A stretch of 64,000 nt of DNA from Colwellia sp. BRX10-3. Its GTDB lineage: Bacteria > Pseudomonadota > Gammaproteobacteria > Enterobacterales > Alteromonadaceae. The notes beneath the pieces were generated by a model. That model ran no database searches. It was not told the origin of the DNA and worked only from the letters and a program-made list of their open reading frames with translations. Positions 1 through 8,815 of this stretch are shown here, piece after piece. The stretch spans positions 992,001 to 1,056,000 of the forward strand of contig NZ_JACGWA010000001.1 of the NCBI RefSeq assembly GCF_014077505.1. The letters are read 5' to 3'. The translations under genes were made by a program, and so were the position numbers. Every line of letters starts with the position of its first letter. Position 1 is the first letter of the stretch.

Positions 1-150
1 TTGTCGACATCGTCAAATATCACGGCGGTCAAAGACGTTACAGGCCTTTTTGTTGGATGGATTTGGGTAGTATTTCTAGGGTTTGGGGCATCAATGTACT
101 CAGCAAAGCGAAAATTTGAGCTCCACCACCAACAAAACCTAAAAAAATAA
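1..150 (+). CDS. C-terminal end of a small membrane protein (5' end outside the window)
   Basis: Frame 1 is open from the first base to a TAA at 148-150, giving the last 49 residues of a protein. The readable part holds one hydrophobic segment (GLFVGWIWVVFLGFGA) followed by a basic, His/Gln/Lys-rich tail, which suggests a C-terminal membrane helix with a cytoplasmic tail. No domain is recognisable. It lies 43 bases upstream of the MscS-like gene in the same direction. Only the frame, the stop and the hydrophobic profile support it. Confidence 0.45.
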   Translation: MSTSSNITAVKDVTGLFVGWIWVVFLGFGASMYSAKRKFELHHQQNLKK

Positions 151-193
151 ATAAAACACCACAACAAAATAATAATTACACTGGAGAGTTAAA

Positions 194-1108
194 ATGAATT
201 TAGATGTTTGGGCGCAGTCATTCAGTAATGCATTGTCTCGTTTTTGGACAGAAATAGCGGGGTTTTTACCAAACCTAATTGCCACAATAATGGTTATATT
301 TATTGGGCTATTCATTTCAAAAGTGATCACCAAGTGGGTGGCTAAAATTTTAGAAAAAATTGGCTTTGACACACTTTGTCAAAAACTGAGTGTAGATAAA
401 GCCCTTCAAACATTGGGATTAAAGTTAGCGCCATCAGAGATGATCGGTAAATTACTGCATATCTTTTTTGTCTTGATCATCCTTGTCGCCGGTGCAGACA
501 CGCTTGGCCTCGACAGATTCTCATCAATTCTAGACGAATTTGTATTGTATCTTCCAAAACTGTTGGGTGCGGTTGTTATTACACTTATGGGCTTATTTAT
601 AGCCAAATTGGTAAAAACGCAAGTTGAAAGTTCGCTGGATAGCTTGGGTGTTGAATATGGTGCCGCTGCAGGTCGTGTGCTTCAGCTACTGGTACTGTTT
701 ATCACTTTTTCACTGGTTACAGGCCAACTCGAGCTAGAAATGGCGTTACTTAACACCATTTTCACCGTACTAGTTGCCAGCCTTGGTATCGCATTGGCTT
801 TAGCTTTAGGTTTAGGCACGAAAACGATAGCGAACAGTATTGTTTCAGGCATTTATGCCAGAGAACAATTAGCGCCGGGTGACGAAGTTGAATTTGATGG
901 CTTTATCGGCAATGTTGTGGCGGTTTCAACCGTTAATACCTTGATAGAAAATAAAGCAGGCCAACGTTTGAGTATTCCTAATCAGGATTTGTTGACACAA
1001 AAGTATCTCACCACGCAAATGAGTCAGCCGGTTAAATCGACGAAGACAGCTAAAACGACTAAAACGACTAAAACGACTAAGCTAAGTAAAACAACTAAAG
1101 AAAAGTGA
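194..1108 (+). CDS. MscS-family mechanosensitive channel, CmpX-like
   Basis: This 304-residue inner-membrane protein has several hydrophobic helices in two similar blocks (about residues 20-50 and 115-140, both of the form LPxLxxxxxxxxxGLFIxKxxxK), as in conserved-TM-helix proteins of the CmpX type. A membrane helix and an MscS-like beta region follow at about 185-275 (GLGTKTIANSIVSGIYAREQ, then PGDEVEFDGFIGNV). The last 30 residues are a low-complexity Lys/Thr tail from a short tandem repeat. A GGAGAG ribosome site precedes the ATG. The next gene, a SigX-like ECF sigma factor, starts 7 bases after the stop, so the two are probably co-transcribed. In Pseudomonas, CmpX is encoded beside SigX and linked to envelope stress; a similar role here is inference. 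Confidence 0.8.
   Translation: MNLDVWAQSFSNALSRFWTEIAGFLPNLIATIMVIFIGLFISKVITKWVAKILEKIGFDTLCQKLSVDKALQTLGLKLAPSEMIGKLLHIFFVLIILVAGADTLGLDRFSSILDEFVLYLPKLLGAVVITLMGLFIAKLVKTQVESSLDSLGVEYGAAAGRVLQLLVLFITFSLVTGQLELEMALLNTIFTVLVASLGIALALALGLGTKTIANSIVSGIYAREQLAPGDEVEFDGFIGNVVAVSTVNTLIENKAGQRLSIPNQDLLTQKYLTTQMSQPVKSTKTAKTTKTTKTTKLSKTTKEK
1049..1101 (+). repeat. Short tandem repeat coding for the Lys/Thr tail of the channel
   Basis: A 9-base unit close to AAAACGACT is repeated about three times without change, then degenerates. It encodes the KTTKTTKTTK-type tail of the MscS-like protein. The unit keeps the reading frame, so slippage would change tail length without a frameshift. Confidence 0.7.
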
Positions 1109-1115
1109 GCACATA

Positions 1116-1706
1116 ATGACAAAATCAGAGGGCGATAACATCCGTGTCTCTGATCGTTTGTCACAAAAAGATGATGCTGAGCTGGTGCGAATTGCTCGCT
1201 TACAACTTCCTTATGTGACAACGGCCTATGAAGTGCTTTTTCATCGATATCATAACAAGCTAATACAAGTATGCTATCGATACTTAGGCTCAACTCAAGA
1301 AGCTGAAGAGGCTGTTAATGACACTATGCTGAATGTGTTTAACAGTCTTGCTAAATTTGAAGACAGAGCCAGCTTTAAAACGTGGATTTATCGAATTGCC
1401 CATAACCAAGCTTTAACTCGGCTTAGGAAAAAACAACTCGATATAGTCGACCTTGACGAAGCTGAGCATATAGCGGTTGATGAATCACAAAATAGTTTAA
1501 CAGAAGGTCGAGAAGGTATTGACCATCTGTTAGCACTATTGAGCATAGAAGAACGTTCAATTGTTGTGTTTCGTATCGCTGGTGATCTTGATTTTAGCGA
1601 TATAGCTTTGGTGGTGGAACAAAAATTAAGCACAGTAAAAATGCGCTATAAACGTGCGTTAGAGAAAATGGCTGTCAGTGCTCGCACTGTGGATCACGAG
1701 AGATAA
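1116..1706 (+). CDS. ECF-type RNA polymerase sigma factor, SigX-like
   Basis: A 196-residue sigma-70 family protein of ECF size. Region 2 covers about residues 38-105 (YEVLFHRYHNKLIQVCYRYLG, then SFKTWIYRIAHNQALTRLRK) and region 4 about 135-185 (LSIEERSIVVFRIAGDLDF, then STVKMRYKRALEKM). Length, the DAELVxxA start and the TxKMRYKRAL end resemble, from memory, Pseudomonas SigX. The gene follows the CmpX-like channel by 7 bases, and no anti-sigma gene follows, which also fits SigX, controlled by membrane state rather than by a classical anti-sigma. It would direct core polymerase to envelope-stress promoters; the actual regulon cannot be read here. ECF membership is firm; the SigX assignment is an inference from similarity and context. 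Confidence 0.82.
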   Translation: MTKSEGDNIRVSDRLSQKDDAELVRIARLQLPYVTTAYEVLFHRYHNKLIQVCYRYLGSTQEAEEAVNDTMLNVFNSLAKFEDRASFKTWIYRIAHNQALTRLRKKQLDIVDLDEAEHIAVDESQNSLTEGREGIDHLLALLSIEERSIVVFRIAGDLDFSDIALVVEQKLSTVKMRYKRALEKMAVSARTVDHER

Positions 1707-1857
1707 AAAATCAAACCTTTTAAACAAATAAAATATCTTGGATCACGAAAATATGTAAATTTTTAATCGTGTAAAATTTGGCGTCGTATTTATAAAAATA
1801 TATAATTGCGGCGCTAATGGCATGATGCATATTTTTAAATAAATCTTAGGATACAAC

Positions 1858-2688
1858 ATGAAGAGTACAACCAAATTGAAAGCACCCATGATGTTTTTAT
1901 ATGCGTTTTTTACCTTGGTACTCATTGACGGTTTTATCTTGGATGATAATTCAGCATTATTACTACCAAAGGCCCAGGCAAAAACACCGGGCAGTCTGAA
2001 AAGACTACCTGACTTTTCCAAAATTATAGACGTAAAAGAAAAAAAAGAAGCTTTCTTTTCTACTTTATATCCGATTATTCAAGCAGAAAACAATCACGTA
2101 TTACAGTTAAGAAAACTCATTAACATGCTTAAAAATGTCCCCGTAGCAAAGCTAAGTAAAAAACAACAAACTTGGTTACTTAACATTTCAAAAAGCTATA
2201 AATTAGAAAGTGATGTTATTGATAACAATACCTTTGATGAACTACTCAAACGAGTCGACTATGTACCGCCTTCTTTAGCCTTAACTCAAGCGGCTATAGA
2301 GTCTGGTTGGGGATCTTCTCGATTTTCAAAACAAGGCAATAATTTATTTGGTCAATGGTGTTTCTCAGCGGGTTGCGGCATGGTGCCATCGTCACGAGAT
2401 TCTGATAAAGGCCATGAAGTTGCAAAGTTCGACACCGTTAACATGTCGGTTCGTAGTTATATTCTAAACCTAAACACCCATGACTCTTATACTGAACTAA
2501 GAGAAAACCGTGCACTTTTACGCGCAAAAGAAGCGTCATTTACCGGCGTTACCTTAGCAAAAACATTGACTGAATATTCTGAAGAAGGTCAGCACTACGT
2601 GGCAAAAGTAACTGAATTTATACACCAAAATAAACTTCAACGCTTTACCACAGAGTTTGAAAGCTCTCTTCAAGTAATTACTGACTAA
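1858..2688 (+). CDS. bax: Bax-type glucosaminidase-domain protein
   Basis: This 276-residue protein has an N-terminal hydrophobic segment (about residues 10-30) that could anchor or export it. A glucosaminidase domain of the Bax/FlgJ-like family covers about 120-265. The signature PSLALTQAAIESGWGSSRF contains the predicted catalytic Glu148, and NNLFGQWCF, RSYILNLNTH and LTEYSEEGQHYV follow in the usual order. The family cleaves the glycan strands of peptidoglycan in the periplasm. It stands alone, about 150 bases after the ECF sigma gene, and could be one of its targets, though no promoter evidence supports that. The family is clear; substrate and physiological role are not. Confidence 0.82.
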   Translation: MKSTTKLKAPMMFLYAFFTLVLIDGFILDDNSALLLPKAQAKTPGSLKRLPDFSKIIDVKEKKEAFFSTLYPIIQAENNHVLQLRKLINMLKNVPVAKLSKKQQTWLLNISKSYKLESDVIDNNTFDELLKRVDYVPPSLALTQAAIESGWGSSRFSKQGNNLFGQWCFSAGCGMVPSSRDSDKGHEVAKFDTVNMSVRSYILNLNTHDSYTELRENRALLRAKEASFTGVTLAKTLTEYSEEGQHYVAKVTEFIHQNKLQRFTTEFESSLQVITD

Positions 2689-2863
2689 TATAGCTAAAAA
2701 TATCAGCAGACTTTACATCAGTTAAATATACTTCATTCCAAGTGTGACTTTTATCTCTATCAAGGCATCTATACTTTTAATAAGTCATGCCTCAGACTCA
2801 TTGATTGAGCCATTTGGTATACCCGTATTAACAAAATTTAACGCCTAATATTAGGAGGAAAAC

Positions 2864-3055
2864 ATGAGTAAGCTAAATAGATATTTGATTTTAGTATTAT
2901 CAATTTTGTGTCTAGTTATTGTGCTTCAAAATATGGCAACCGTCAGCATTTCATTCCTGTTTTGGGAGTTTTCAATGCCTAGAGCTATTCTCATTGGTTT
3001 AATGTTAGTGGTAGGGCTACTGATAGGTCTAATTCTAAAAAGTAATCACAAGTAA
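2864..3055 (+). CDS. LapA-domain (DUF1049-like) small membrane protein
   Basis: This 63-residue protein has two membrane helices (about residues 6-25 and 38-58) joined by the short stretch QNMATVSISFLFWEFSMP, the usual arrangement of LapA/DUF1049 proteins; these often read QNxxxVxxxFLxW between helices. A strong ribosome site (AGGAGG) lies 7 bases before the ATG. Family members associate with lipopolysaccharide assembly or export control at the inner membrane (LapA of Escherichia coli with LapB). Here it is not beside lapB, so its exact function is open. The DUF1439 gene starts 21 bases later and is probably co-transcribed. Confidence 0.72.
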   Translation: MSKLNRYLILVLSILCLVIVLQNMATVSISFLFWEFSMPRAILIGLMLVVGLLIGLILKSNHK

Positions 3056-3076
3056 TATTTAAATAGGTAGGTAGTA

Positions 3077-3586
3077 ATGATTAAAAAAATATGTGTATTG
3101 GTTTTAACCTATGTTTTATTCAGCCAACAAGTACTCGCTATAGGTTTGACCATGTCGGAGCGTCAACTCAATAGTATTTTGAACCTAAGGTTTCCAATAA
3201 CACAAACTTATATGGAATATAATTTAGAGGCATCTGACCCTTATTTAGCGCTTTATGCCGCAACTCAATCTGTTGCCATTACCGCCCGCATTAATGTAAT
3301 AAATAACGGCAGTCGACTCATTGCCGACGCAACGTTTAAAGGTCAAATAATCTTTGATAAAGCAACAAACGCCTTAAAAGTGAGCAATCCTTTAATAACC
3401 AAATTTGAAGTCATCGATAATACTTTTCCAAAATCTGAAGCCTCTATTAACTCCATAAAAAATACAGTGGGACAGCACTTACCTATATCAGTCCTTATTG
3501 ATTTCAATCACATTAGCAATGAATTATTTCAATTTTCACCAAGCAGTTTACGCATAGTGGAGGAGGGTTTGAGAGTGGAGTTTTAG
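3077..3586 (+). CDS. DUF1439 (YceB-like) periplasmic protein
   Basis: This 169-residue protein has a signal peptide ending near residue 22 (VLFSQQVLA) and no lipobox cysteine, unlike E. coli YceB, so it is probably soluble in the periplasm. The mature part starts with the family-like LTMSERQLNSILNLRFP and continues as alternating beta strands (VAITARINVINNGSRLIADATFKGQI). That is typical of DUF1439, which has a tubular lipid-binding type fold. The function of the family is unknown. It ends just before a bidirectional terminator shared with proB. Confidence 0.65.
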   Translation: MIKKICVLVLTYVLFSQQVLAIGLTMSERQLNSILNLRFPITQTYMEYNLEASDPYLALYAATQSVAITARINVINNGSRLIADATFKGQIIFDKATNALKVSNPLITKFEVIDNTFPKSEASINSIKNTVGQHLPISVLIDFNHISNELFQFSPSSLRIVEEGLRVEF

Positions 3587-3668
3587 GACTGGTTTTTTAC
3601 AACCTACCACCATTTATCAACGACATTTACCACTTCTGTTACGCGTTATTGAGACAGGTTATTAGCGT

Positions 3669-3719
3669 AAAATTCAGCAGATATTAGTGTAATGATAAGC
3701 TAATACCTGCTGGATTTTT
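3669..3719. terminator. Bidirectional terminator between the DUF1439 gene and proB
   Basis: Two stacked stems are visible: AATTCAGCAG near 3670-3680 pairs with CTGCTGGATT, and inside it TATTAG pairs with CTAATA. The + strand ends in a T run that overlaps the proB stop codon. On the - strand the hairpin immediately follows that stop, so it can end both converging transcripts. Confidence 0.6.
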
Positions 3720-4824
3720 AGTTATTAATTAACATCACCATATCGTCACGATGAACAACCATCTTACTTGGACAACAACCAAGGAGTTCAGAAATTGCAT
3801 CACTTTTACAGCCTTTAATCCGTTTAAGGTCACGCGTATTATATTGACTGATGCCTTTCGCGATATGTTGACCATTTTTAGCATTGTAAATATCAATACA
3901 ATCGCCGACGTCAAACTCTCCGGTAACGTCAGTCACTCCTGAAGGTAACAAAGATGCACCTTTATTAGTTAAGGCACCAACAGCGCCAGCATCTAATAAC
4001 ACTGTGCCGTTACTTTTCAAGGTGTGTTTTAGCCAATGTTTGCGTGCCCGTGTTGCTCCCTGTTTAGCAACAAAATGCGTGCCGGGATTTTCGCCACGAA
4101 TAATTTGTTCAAATACTTCACCACGGCTACCGTTTAAAATGTACGTTTCAATACCATTCTCTACCGCTTTTTCTGCCGCTTGAATTTTTGTTTTCATGCC
4201 ACCGGTAGCAATATGATTATGGGTTGCCCCAGCCATGGCATAAACTGATTCATCTATTTTGTTTATTACTGAAATTAATTTAGCTTGGGGATTTAATCGA
4301 GGATCTTCTTCAAAAACGCCATCAACGTCGCTTAAAATAAATAAACTATCAGCTTCACTCACTACGGCTACTAGGGCCGCTAAATTATCATTATCACCCA
4401 CTTTTAGCTCGTCGGTTGCTACTGTATCGTTTTCGTTAACAATAGGGATAACGCCATTTTCTAATAGTATTCTTAAGGTGTTTCTAATACTAATGTAACT
4501 TTGGCGATTTTTTAGATCCCCATGGGTAATCAATAATTGGCTGCAAGGCACATCAAAAAAACGCTGCCAATTCGCCATCATTTTCATTTGCCCAACAGCA
4601 GCCATTGCCTGTTTAGTGGGAATTGAAGGATTAGGTGAACCGTGCGCAATTAAACCTCTACCTGCAGCAACGCTGCCAGATGACACCAAAATAACTTCTT
4701 TGCCGGCCTGTTGGCATTGAGTAATAAAACGCGCAATGGCAAGTATGTACTTACCACTACAGCCCTTGGCATCAGGTGAAACCAACGCACTGCCAACCTT
4801 TATCACCACACGATTAAACTTCAT
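3718..4824 (-). CDS. proB: Glutamate 5-kinase
   Basis: ProB phosphorylates glutamate to gamma-glutamyl phosphate, the first step of proline synthesis, in the cytosol. The 368 residues are full length. An amino-acid kinase domain covers about 1-255 (VIKVGSALV at the start, ILVSSGSVAAG, VNENDTVA, GDNDNLAALVA, SDVDGVF, GGMKTKIQAA), and a PUA domain covers about 275-365. The ATG at 4824 gives the standard MKFNRVVIKVGSALV start. proA, often its operon partner, is not in the window, so the two steps are encoded apart here. Feedback inhibition by proline is a property of the family. Confidence 0.95.
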   Translation of the reverse strand: MKFNRVVIKVGSALVSPDAKGCSGKYILAIARFITQCQQAGKEVILVSSGSVAAGRGLIAHGSPNPSIPTKQAMAAVGQMKMMANWQRFFDVPCSQLLITHGDLKNRQSYISIRNTLRILLENGVIPIVNENDTVATDELKVGDNDNLAALVAVVSEADSLFILSDVDGVFEEDPRLNPQAKLISVINKIDESVYAMAGATHNHIATGGMKTKIQAAEKAVENGIETYILNGSRGEVFEQIIRGENPGTHFVAKQGATRARKHWLKHTLKSNGTVLLDAGAVGALTNKGASLLPSGVTDVTGEFDVGDCIDIYNAKNGQHIAKGISQYNTRDLKRIKGCKSDAISELLGCCPSKMVVHRDDMVMLINN

Positions 4825-5269
4825 GACAACTCCCTATTTTATATTTGTTTAGCTTGCCTTGAAAGGAGGGGGATTTGCAAACAACTTTTCTCAATAACAT
4901 TAGACTTATTAGTTATTTTCGAATGTTTTATGGAATTAGTGCGCTTAAGCTTTTATTTTACTATGTTAAAAGTGCAATATACTCGACAAAAGCCCTTAGC
5001 AATAAATTTATGATGCGTTTTCACCCAACTTAATTTTCCTCATCTAACACCAATATTTATTCAGCCTTAACTGAGCATTGCTGAGTAAAACTGAGATTAA
5101 ATGCTGCTTTTTTCACTTTAGGTACAATTTCAAGCTGCACCACAAATAAATACGCTGTTAATTTATCATTCTCTACCCGTCAAATTTTTAACGATTTTTA
5201 CTGAAAATAAGGTCGAAACACATTAAGATTATAACCAGTAATTATAGTCCTAAATTTTTGGTTTTTTAT
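4825..5269. other. Intergenic region between divergent proB and yihG
   Basis: About 445 bases without a gene. It must hold the promoters of proB (leftward) and yihG (rightward). It is very AT-rich, and I found no clear hairpin, riboswitch or long inverted repeat. Short CTGAG-type words recur around 5075-5095, but this does not form a defined element. Confidence 0.5.
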
Positions 5270-6175
5270 ATGCTACATTTTTTACCTGGTCCAATTATTG
5301 GCTGTCTCTCTGTTATTTTATATATCGTCAACACAGTACTTTGGCTAATACCCATACTTATATGCTCACTGCTTAAGGCATTGGTGCCGTTAAATTTATG
5401 GCAAAAATTGTTCAGTTACTTACTTGATCAAATGGCCAGTAACTGGGTGTTGTTCAATACTTTTATTCAAAAACTATTCACCAAAACAAAAATTAACACC
5501 TCAGGTTTAGAGAAGTTGCAAATGAAAGACTGGTATTTAGTGATCAGTAATCATCAAAGCTGGACAGATATCTTAGTACTTCAACGTATTTTTCACGGTA
5601 AAATTCCGTTTTTAAAATTCTTCCTCAAAAGAGAATTAATTTATGTTCCATTACTTGGCTTAGCTTGGTGGGCGCTGGATTTTCCTTTTATGAAACGTTA
5701 TAGCCAACATTTTCTAAAGAAAAACCCTCACTTAAAAGGCAAAGATATTGAAACAACAATAAAAGCCTGCGAAAAATTTAAGCATAAACCTGTCAGTGTG
5801 ATGAACTTTATTGAAGGTACCCGCTTTACCACTGAAAAACACAACCAACAAAATTCGCCATTTCAAAGGTTACTTAAACCCAAAGCTGGCGGTATCGGTT
5901 TTGTACTGCAGGCAATGAAAGGTAATTTGAGTAAAGTAGTTAACGTTACGATTTACTACCCTGATGGCGAGCCAAATTTTTTAGACTTTCTTTGTGGAAG
6001 AATCAAACAGGTAAACATTACCATTGAAACCCAAGACATTGACGAGTCTCTCAAAGGTGATTATGTCAATGACCGTGCTTATAAAATTCAATTTCAAAAG
6101 TGGGTTAACCAACTTTGGCTTGATAAAGATAAAAAAATGCTACAGCTTGAAGAACAAGCAAACAAGGATATTTAA
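5270..6175 (+). CDS. yihG: YihG-family 1-acyl-glycerol-phosphate acyltransferase
   Basis: This 301-residue membrane acyltransferase is close in pattern to E. coli YihG. An N-terminal hydrophobic region (residues 5-45) is followed by the acyltransferase block I SNHQSWTDI (the HxxxxD catalytic pair), FLKRELIYVPLLGLAWWALD, FPFMKRYS, then block III FIEGTRFT and KPKAGG. It would acylate lysophosphatidic acid in phospholipid synthesis at the inner membrane. A TTG at 5258 would add four residues; I prefer the ATG at 5270 because no ribosome site favours either. The stop overlaps the start of the next gene (TAATG), which implies translational coupling to the MscS channel. Confidence 0.88.
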   Translation: MLHFLPGPIIGCLSVILYIVNTVLWLIPILICSLLKALVPLNLWQKLFSYLLDQMASNWVLFNTFIQKLFTKTKINTSGLEKLQMKDWYLVISNHQSWTDILVLQRIFHGKIPFLKFFLKRELIYVPLLGLAWWALDFPFMKRYSQHFLKKNPHLKGKDIETTIKACEKFKHKPVSVMNFIEGTRFTTEKHNQQNSPFQRLLKPKAGGIGFVLQAMKGNLSKVVNVTIYYPDGEPNFLDFLCGRIKQVNITIETQDIDESLKGDYVNDRAYKIQFQKWVNQLWLDKDKKMLQLEEQANKDI

Positions 6176-7440
6176 TGCAGGCAATAATCACCTCATGGTT
6201 AACTGAGCAAGGTGTTCATGCATCATACATAGCGTTGAGTGGCGTTATTATTGCTTGTCTGTTAATTTTTATATTATGCAGTATTAGCTTTTATATCGCT
6301 AAAAACTATGTGCTTGTGCTTATTCACAAATTAACCACCGCATCAAAAAACACTTGGGATGATGTATTATTTGATCATCAAGTTTTTTCCCGATTCTCGC
6401 TCCTTGTTCCATTTATATTATTGTTATTACTGACACCGTATTTCCTAGCAGCAGACTCCTTACTCGCCAATATACTGATAACTTTTGCCAAAATAGGCCT
6501 CTGCTTTCAGATTGCACGCACTATTAGCTCAGTGCTTAATGTGATAAATAATCTATATCGACAAACAGCTACCGAGCGCTACCTGCCGCTAAATTCCACC
6601 TTGCAGGTTATTAAACTTGTGGTGTATTTGGTCGCAACTATATTAGCAATTTCGCAAGTATTAGACCGTTCTCCACTCTACTTACTCAGTGGTTTAGGTG
6701 CTCTAACCGCGGTATTGATTCTAGTCTTCCAAGACACTATTAAAGGTTTGGTTGCCAGCATTCAAATATCGGCAAACAGAATGGTTGCGCCTGGCGATTG
6801 GATTGAATTACCTAAATATGGCGCCGACGGCGATGTTATCGAGATAGGCTTAAATACCGTAAAAGTTAAAAACTTTGATAATACCATCACAACAGTACCC
6901 ACTTATGCCTTAACCAGCGGCTCATTTAAAAACTGGCGGGGCATGTTGAGCTCAGGTGGTAGAAGAGTTAAGCGCGCTATTGTGATTGATGTTAGCAGTA
7001 TTCTATTCTATAACCAAGAACAGCTTGAAGCACTCGCATCAGTACAACTGATTACTGATTATCTTGCTGGCAAAAAAGCTGAAATTCTAAAACAAACGAG
7101 TGAAGTGGTAAGCGATAGTACCATTACAGCATCAACCATCAACACGCGGCAATTGACCAATATTGGCACCTTTAGAGCTTATATAAACGCCTATTTAAAA
7201 CAACACCCCAAGGTTCATCATGAGATGACCTGTATGGTCAGGCAATTACCTGCAACTGAGGTTGGCTTGCCGCTAGAATTATACTTTTTCAGTAGCGACC
7301 AAAATTGGGTTAACTATGAAGCGATACAAGCTGATATATTCGACCACCTATATGCAGCCGCACCACTTTTTGGCTTAAGAGTATTTCAACACCCCAGTGG
7401 CTTCGATTGGAAAAGCGAAAAGGCTAGCGCTGGCGCATAA
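6175..7440 (+). CDS. MscS-family mechanosensitive channel, YbdG-like
   Basis: This 421-residue inner-membrane channel has five or so hydrophobic helices in residues 15-200. The MscS pore/beta signature follows: LLSGLGALTAVLILVFQDTI, then GLVASIQISANRM, VAPGDWIELPKYGADGDVIE and TVPTYAL. A large C-terminal cytoplasmic part continues to the end. Length and the insertion of extra residues between the beta domain and the C terminus match YbdG/MscM better than small MscS. It is translationally coupled to yihG. Its last 17 bases overlap the end of tesB on the other strand. The role is osmotic down-shock protection by family; channel properties cannot be predicted. Confidence 0.85.
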   Translation: MQAIITSWLTEQGVHASYIALSGVIIACLLIFILCSISFYIAKNYVLVLIHKLTTASKNTWDDVLFDHQVFSRFSLLVPFILLLLLTPYFLAADSLLANILITFAKIGLCFQIARTISSVLNVINNLYRQTATERYLPLNSTLQVIKLVVYLVATILAISQVLDRSPLYLLSGLGALTAVLILVFQDTIKGLVASIQISANRMVAPGDWIELPKYGADGDVIEIGLNTVKVKNFDNTITTVPTYALTSGSFKNWRGMLSSGGRRVKRAIVIDVSSILFYNQEQLEALASVQLITDYLAGKKAEILKQTSEVVSDSTITASTINTRQLTNIGTFRAYINAYLKQHPKVHHEMTCMVRQLPATEVGLPLELYFFSSDQNWVNYEAIQADIFDHLYAAAPLFGLRVFQHPSGFDWKSEKASAGA

Positions 7441-8281
7441 CCCCTTCTTGCATAGTAGAGGCTACTAATAAACCTGCTTGGTTAAATATTTGGCCTCTTA
7501 CTAAGCCTCGCCCACCGCTCGCTGATGGGCTATCAATACAATAAAGTAGCCATTCGTCTATACGAAATGGTCGATGAAACCACATAGAGTGATCTATTGT
7601 GGCGAGTTGAAAATTGGGCTGCCAATAACTTACCCCATGAGGAAACAAAGCGGTTGGCAGAAAAGAAAAGTCCGAAGTATACGCTAGTAGATAAGTATGA
7701 ATACGAAGGTCATCAGGTAAGCTACCATTAGATTTTATCCACATTTGACATTTAGCATCAGTTTTTTCAGGTTTCAGCCAATTGTATTGCTCTACTGGTC
7801 TTGTTTCTATCGGTTTTTCAGATAAAAACTTACCGCGAATTTCCTCTGGAATAGACTCTTGGTTGTCAAAAATGAAATCTGTATATGACTTTAATTCGTC
7901 TGGTCCAGGCACCTGTGGCATAACATCTTGATGATCAAAGCCCTGCTCTTGCTGCTGAAATGAGGCGGTCATATAAAAAATAGCCTGACCATTTTGAATA
8001 GCGTTTACACGTCGAGTATTAAAACTACGGCCATCACGTATGTTTTCTACCTGGTAAACCACGGGTTTAGTAGCGTCCCCTGGCCTGAGAAAATATGAAT
8101 GTAATGAATGAACGTTATGGGTTGCTGCCACAGTTTCTTGCGCTGCTGACAATGCCTGTCCCATAACTTGACCACCAAATAAAGCTTTAAAGCCTAAATC
8201 TTGGCTTTCTCCGCGGTAAATTCCTTGCTCTATTACTTCTAATTTTAACAACGCAGAAAGATCGTTTAACACCTGACTCAT
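7424..8281 (-). CDS. tesB: Acyl-CoA thioesterase II
   Basis: TesB hydrolyses medium- and long-chain acyl-CoA to fatty acid and CoA in the cytosol. The 285-residue protein shows the double hot-dog layout with strong TesB landmarks: FGGQVMGQALSAA, LHSYFLRPGD, FYMTASFQ, IDHSMWFHRPF (catalytic Asp) and the end LVASTMQEGVMR. The ATG at 8281 gives the family start MSQVL; an upstream in-frame GTG at 8293 would add four residues. The gene converges on the YbdG-like channel with a 17-base overlap of coding ends. Confidence 0.94.
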   Translation of the reverse strand: MSQVLNDLSALLKLEVIEQGIYRGESQDLGFKALFGGQVMGQALSAAQETVAATHNVHSLHSYFLRPGDATKPVVYQVENIRDGRSFNTRRVNAIQNGQAIFYMTASFQQQEQGFDHQDVMPQVPGPDELKSYTDFIFDNQESIPEEIRGKFLSEKPIETRPVEQYNWLKPEKTDAKCQMWIKSNGSLPDDLRIHTYLLAYTSDFSFLPTALFPHGVSYWQPNFQLATIDHSMWFHRPFRIDEWLLYCIDSPSASGGRGLVRGQIFNQAGLLVASTMQEGVMRQR

Positions 8282-8535
8282 AAAAATATTCACTCTAATT
8301 AACCGTGACTAATTAACCGTATTATAACCTGCTATGGCTTTAAAAATAACGTAATAAATCTTTAAACCTATACTTTTGACAGAACATCAGTAACAAACCA
8401 TCTAAACTTAGCGATAAAGTAGGTGGCAAAAAATAGCATTAACTGTTGATCTTAACAAAGATCTAAGTTATGTTGCTAGCATCAGACGTATTGTATGAAA
8501 TTACTACGCATAATTAACGTTGAAAAGAGGCCATT

Positions 8536-8790
8536 GTGCACGCAGTTCTTGAACGAGAAGTATTACTAGAAAGACGCCAATATATCCCTGAGCAATCTAA
8601 CTTGTGGGATAAACTGTCGCTTGCGCAAAAATTTGCCACAAGCAGTTTAACCCAGTTCGGCTATGACCTTTCTTTTATTCGTGGTAGTAAATCAGGTAAT
8701 ATCGCAATTTTGTTGTGCGATAGCAATGCAGCAACAATCTCTGATGATGGTGAAATTAATACCTCACCAAATATTATCGTTAGACCTTAG
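8536..8790 (+). CDS. Small protein of unknown function
   Basis: This 84-residue ORF starts with GTG, preceded by an AGAGG ribosome site at good spacing, and is followed after 25 bases by a strong terminator. It is therefore probably a real single-gene unit. It is soluble, with no signal or membrane segment. Readable features are WDKLSLAQKFATSSLTQFGYDLSFIRGSKSGNI, possibly a short helical then beta domain, and a C-terminal stretch ending NIIVRP. I do not recognise a named family. Expression signals support it more than homology does. Confidence 0.6.
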   Translation: MHAVLEREVLLERRQYIPEQSNLWDKLSLAQKFATSSLTQFGYDLSFIRGSKSGNIAILLCDSNAATISDDGEINTSPNIIVRP

Positions 8791-8815
8791 ATAAATCGTT
8801 ATTCAAATTCCGAAA

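Noticed and set aside
1024-1293. A - strand ORF over the end of the channel gene and the start of the sigma gene
   Set aside because: Its valine/leucine-rich sequence is the reverse reading of the Lys/Thr repeat. It is a shadow.
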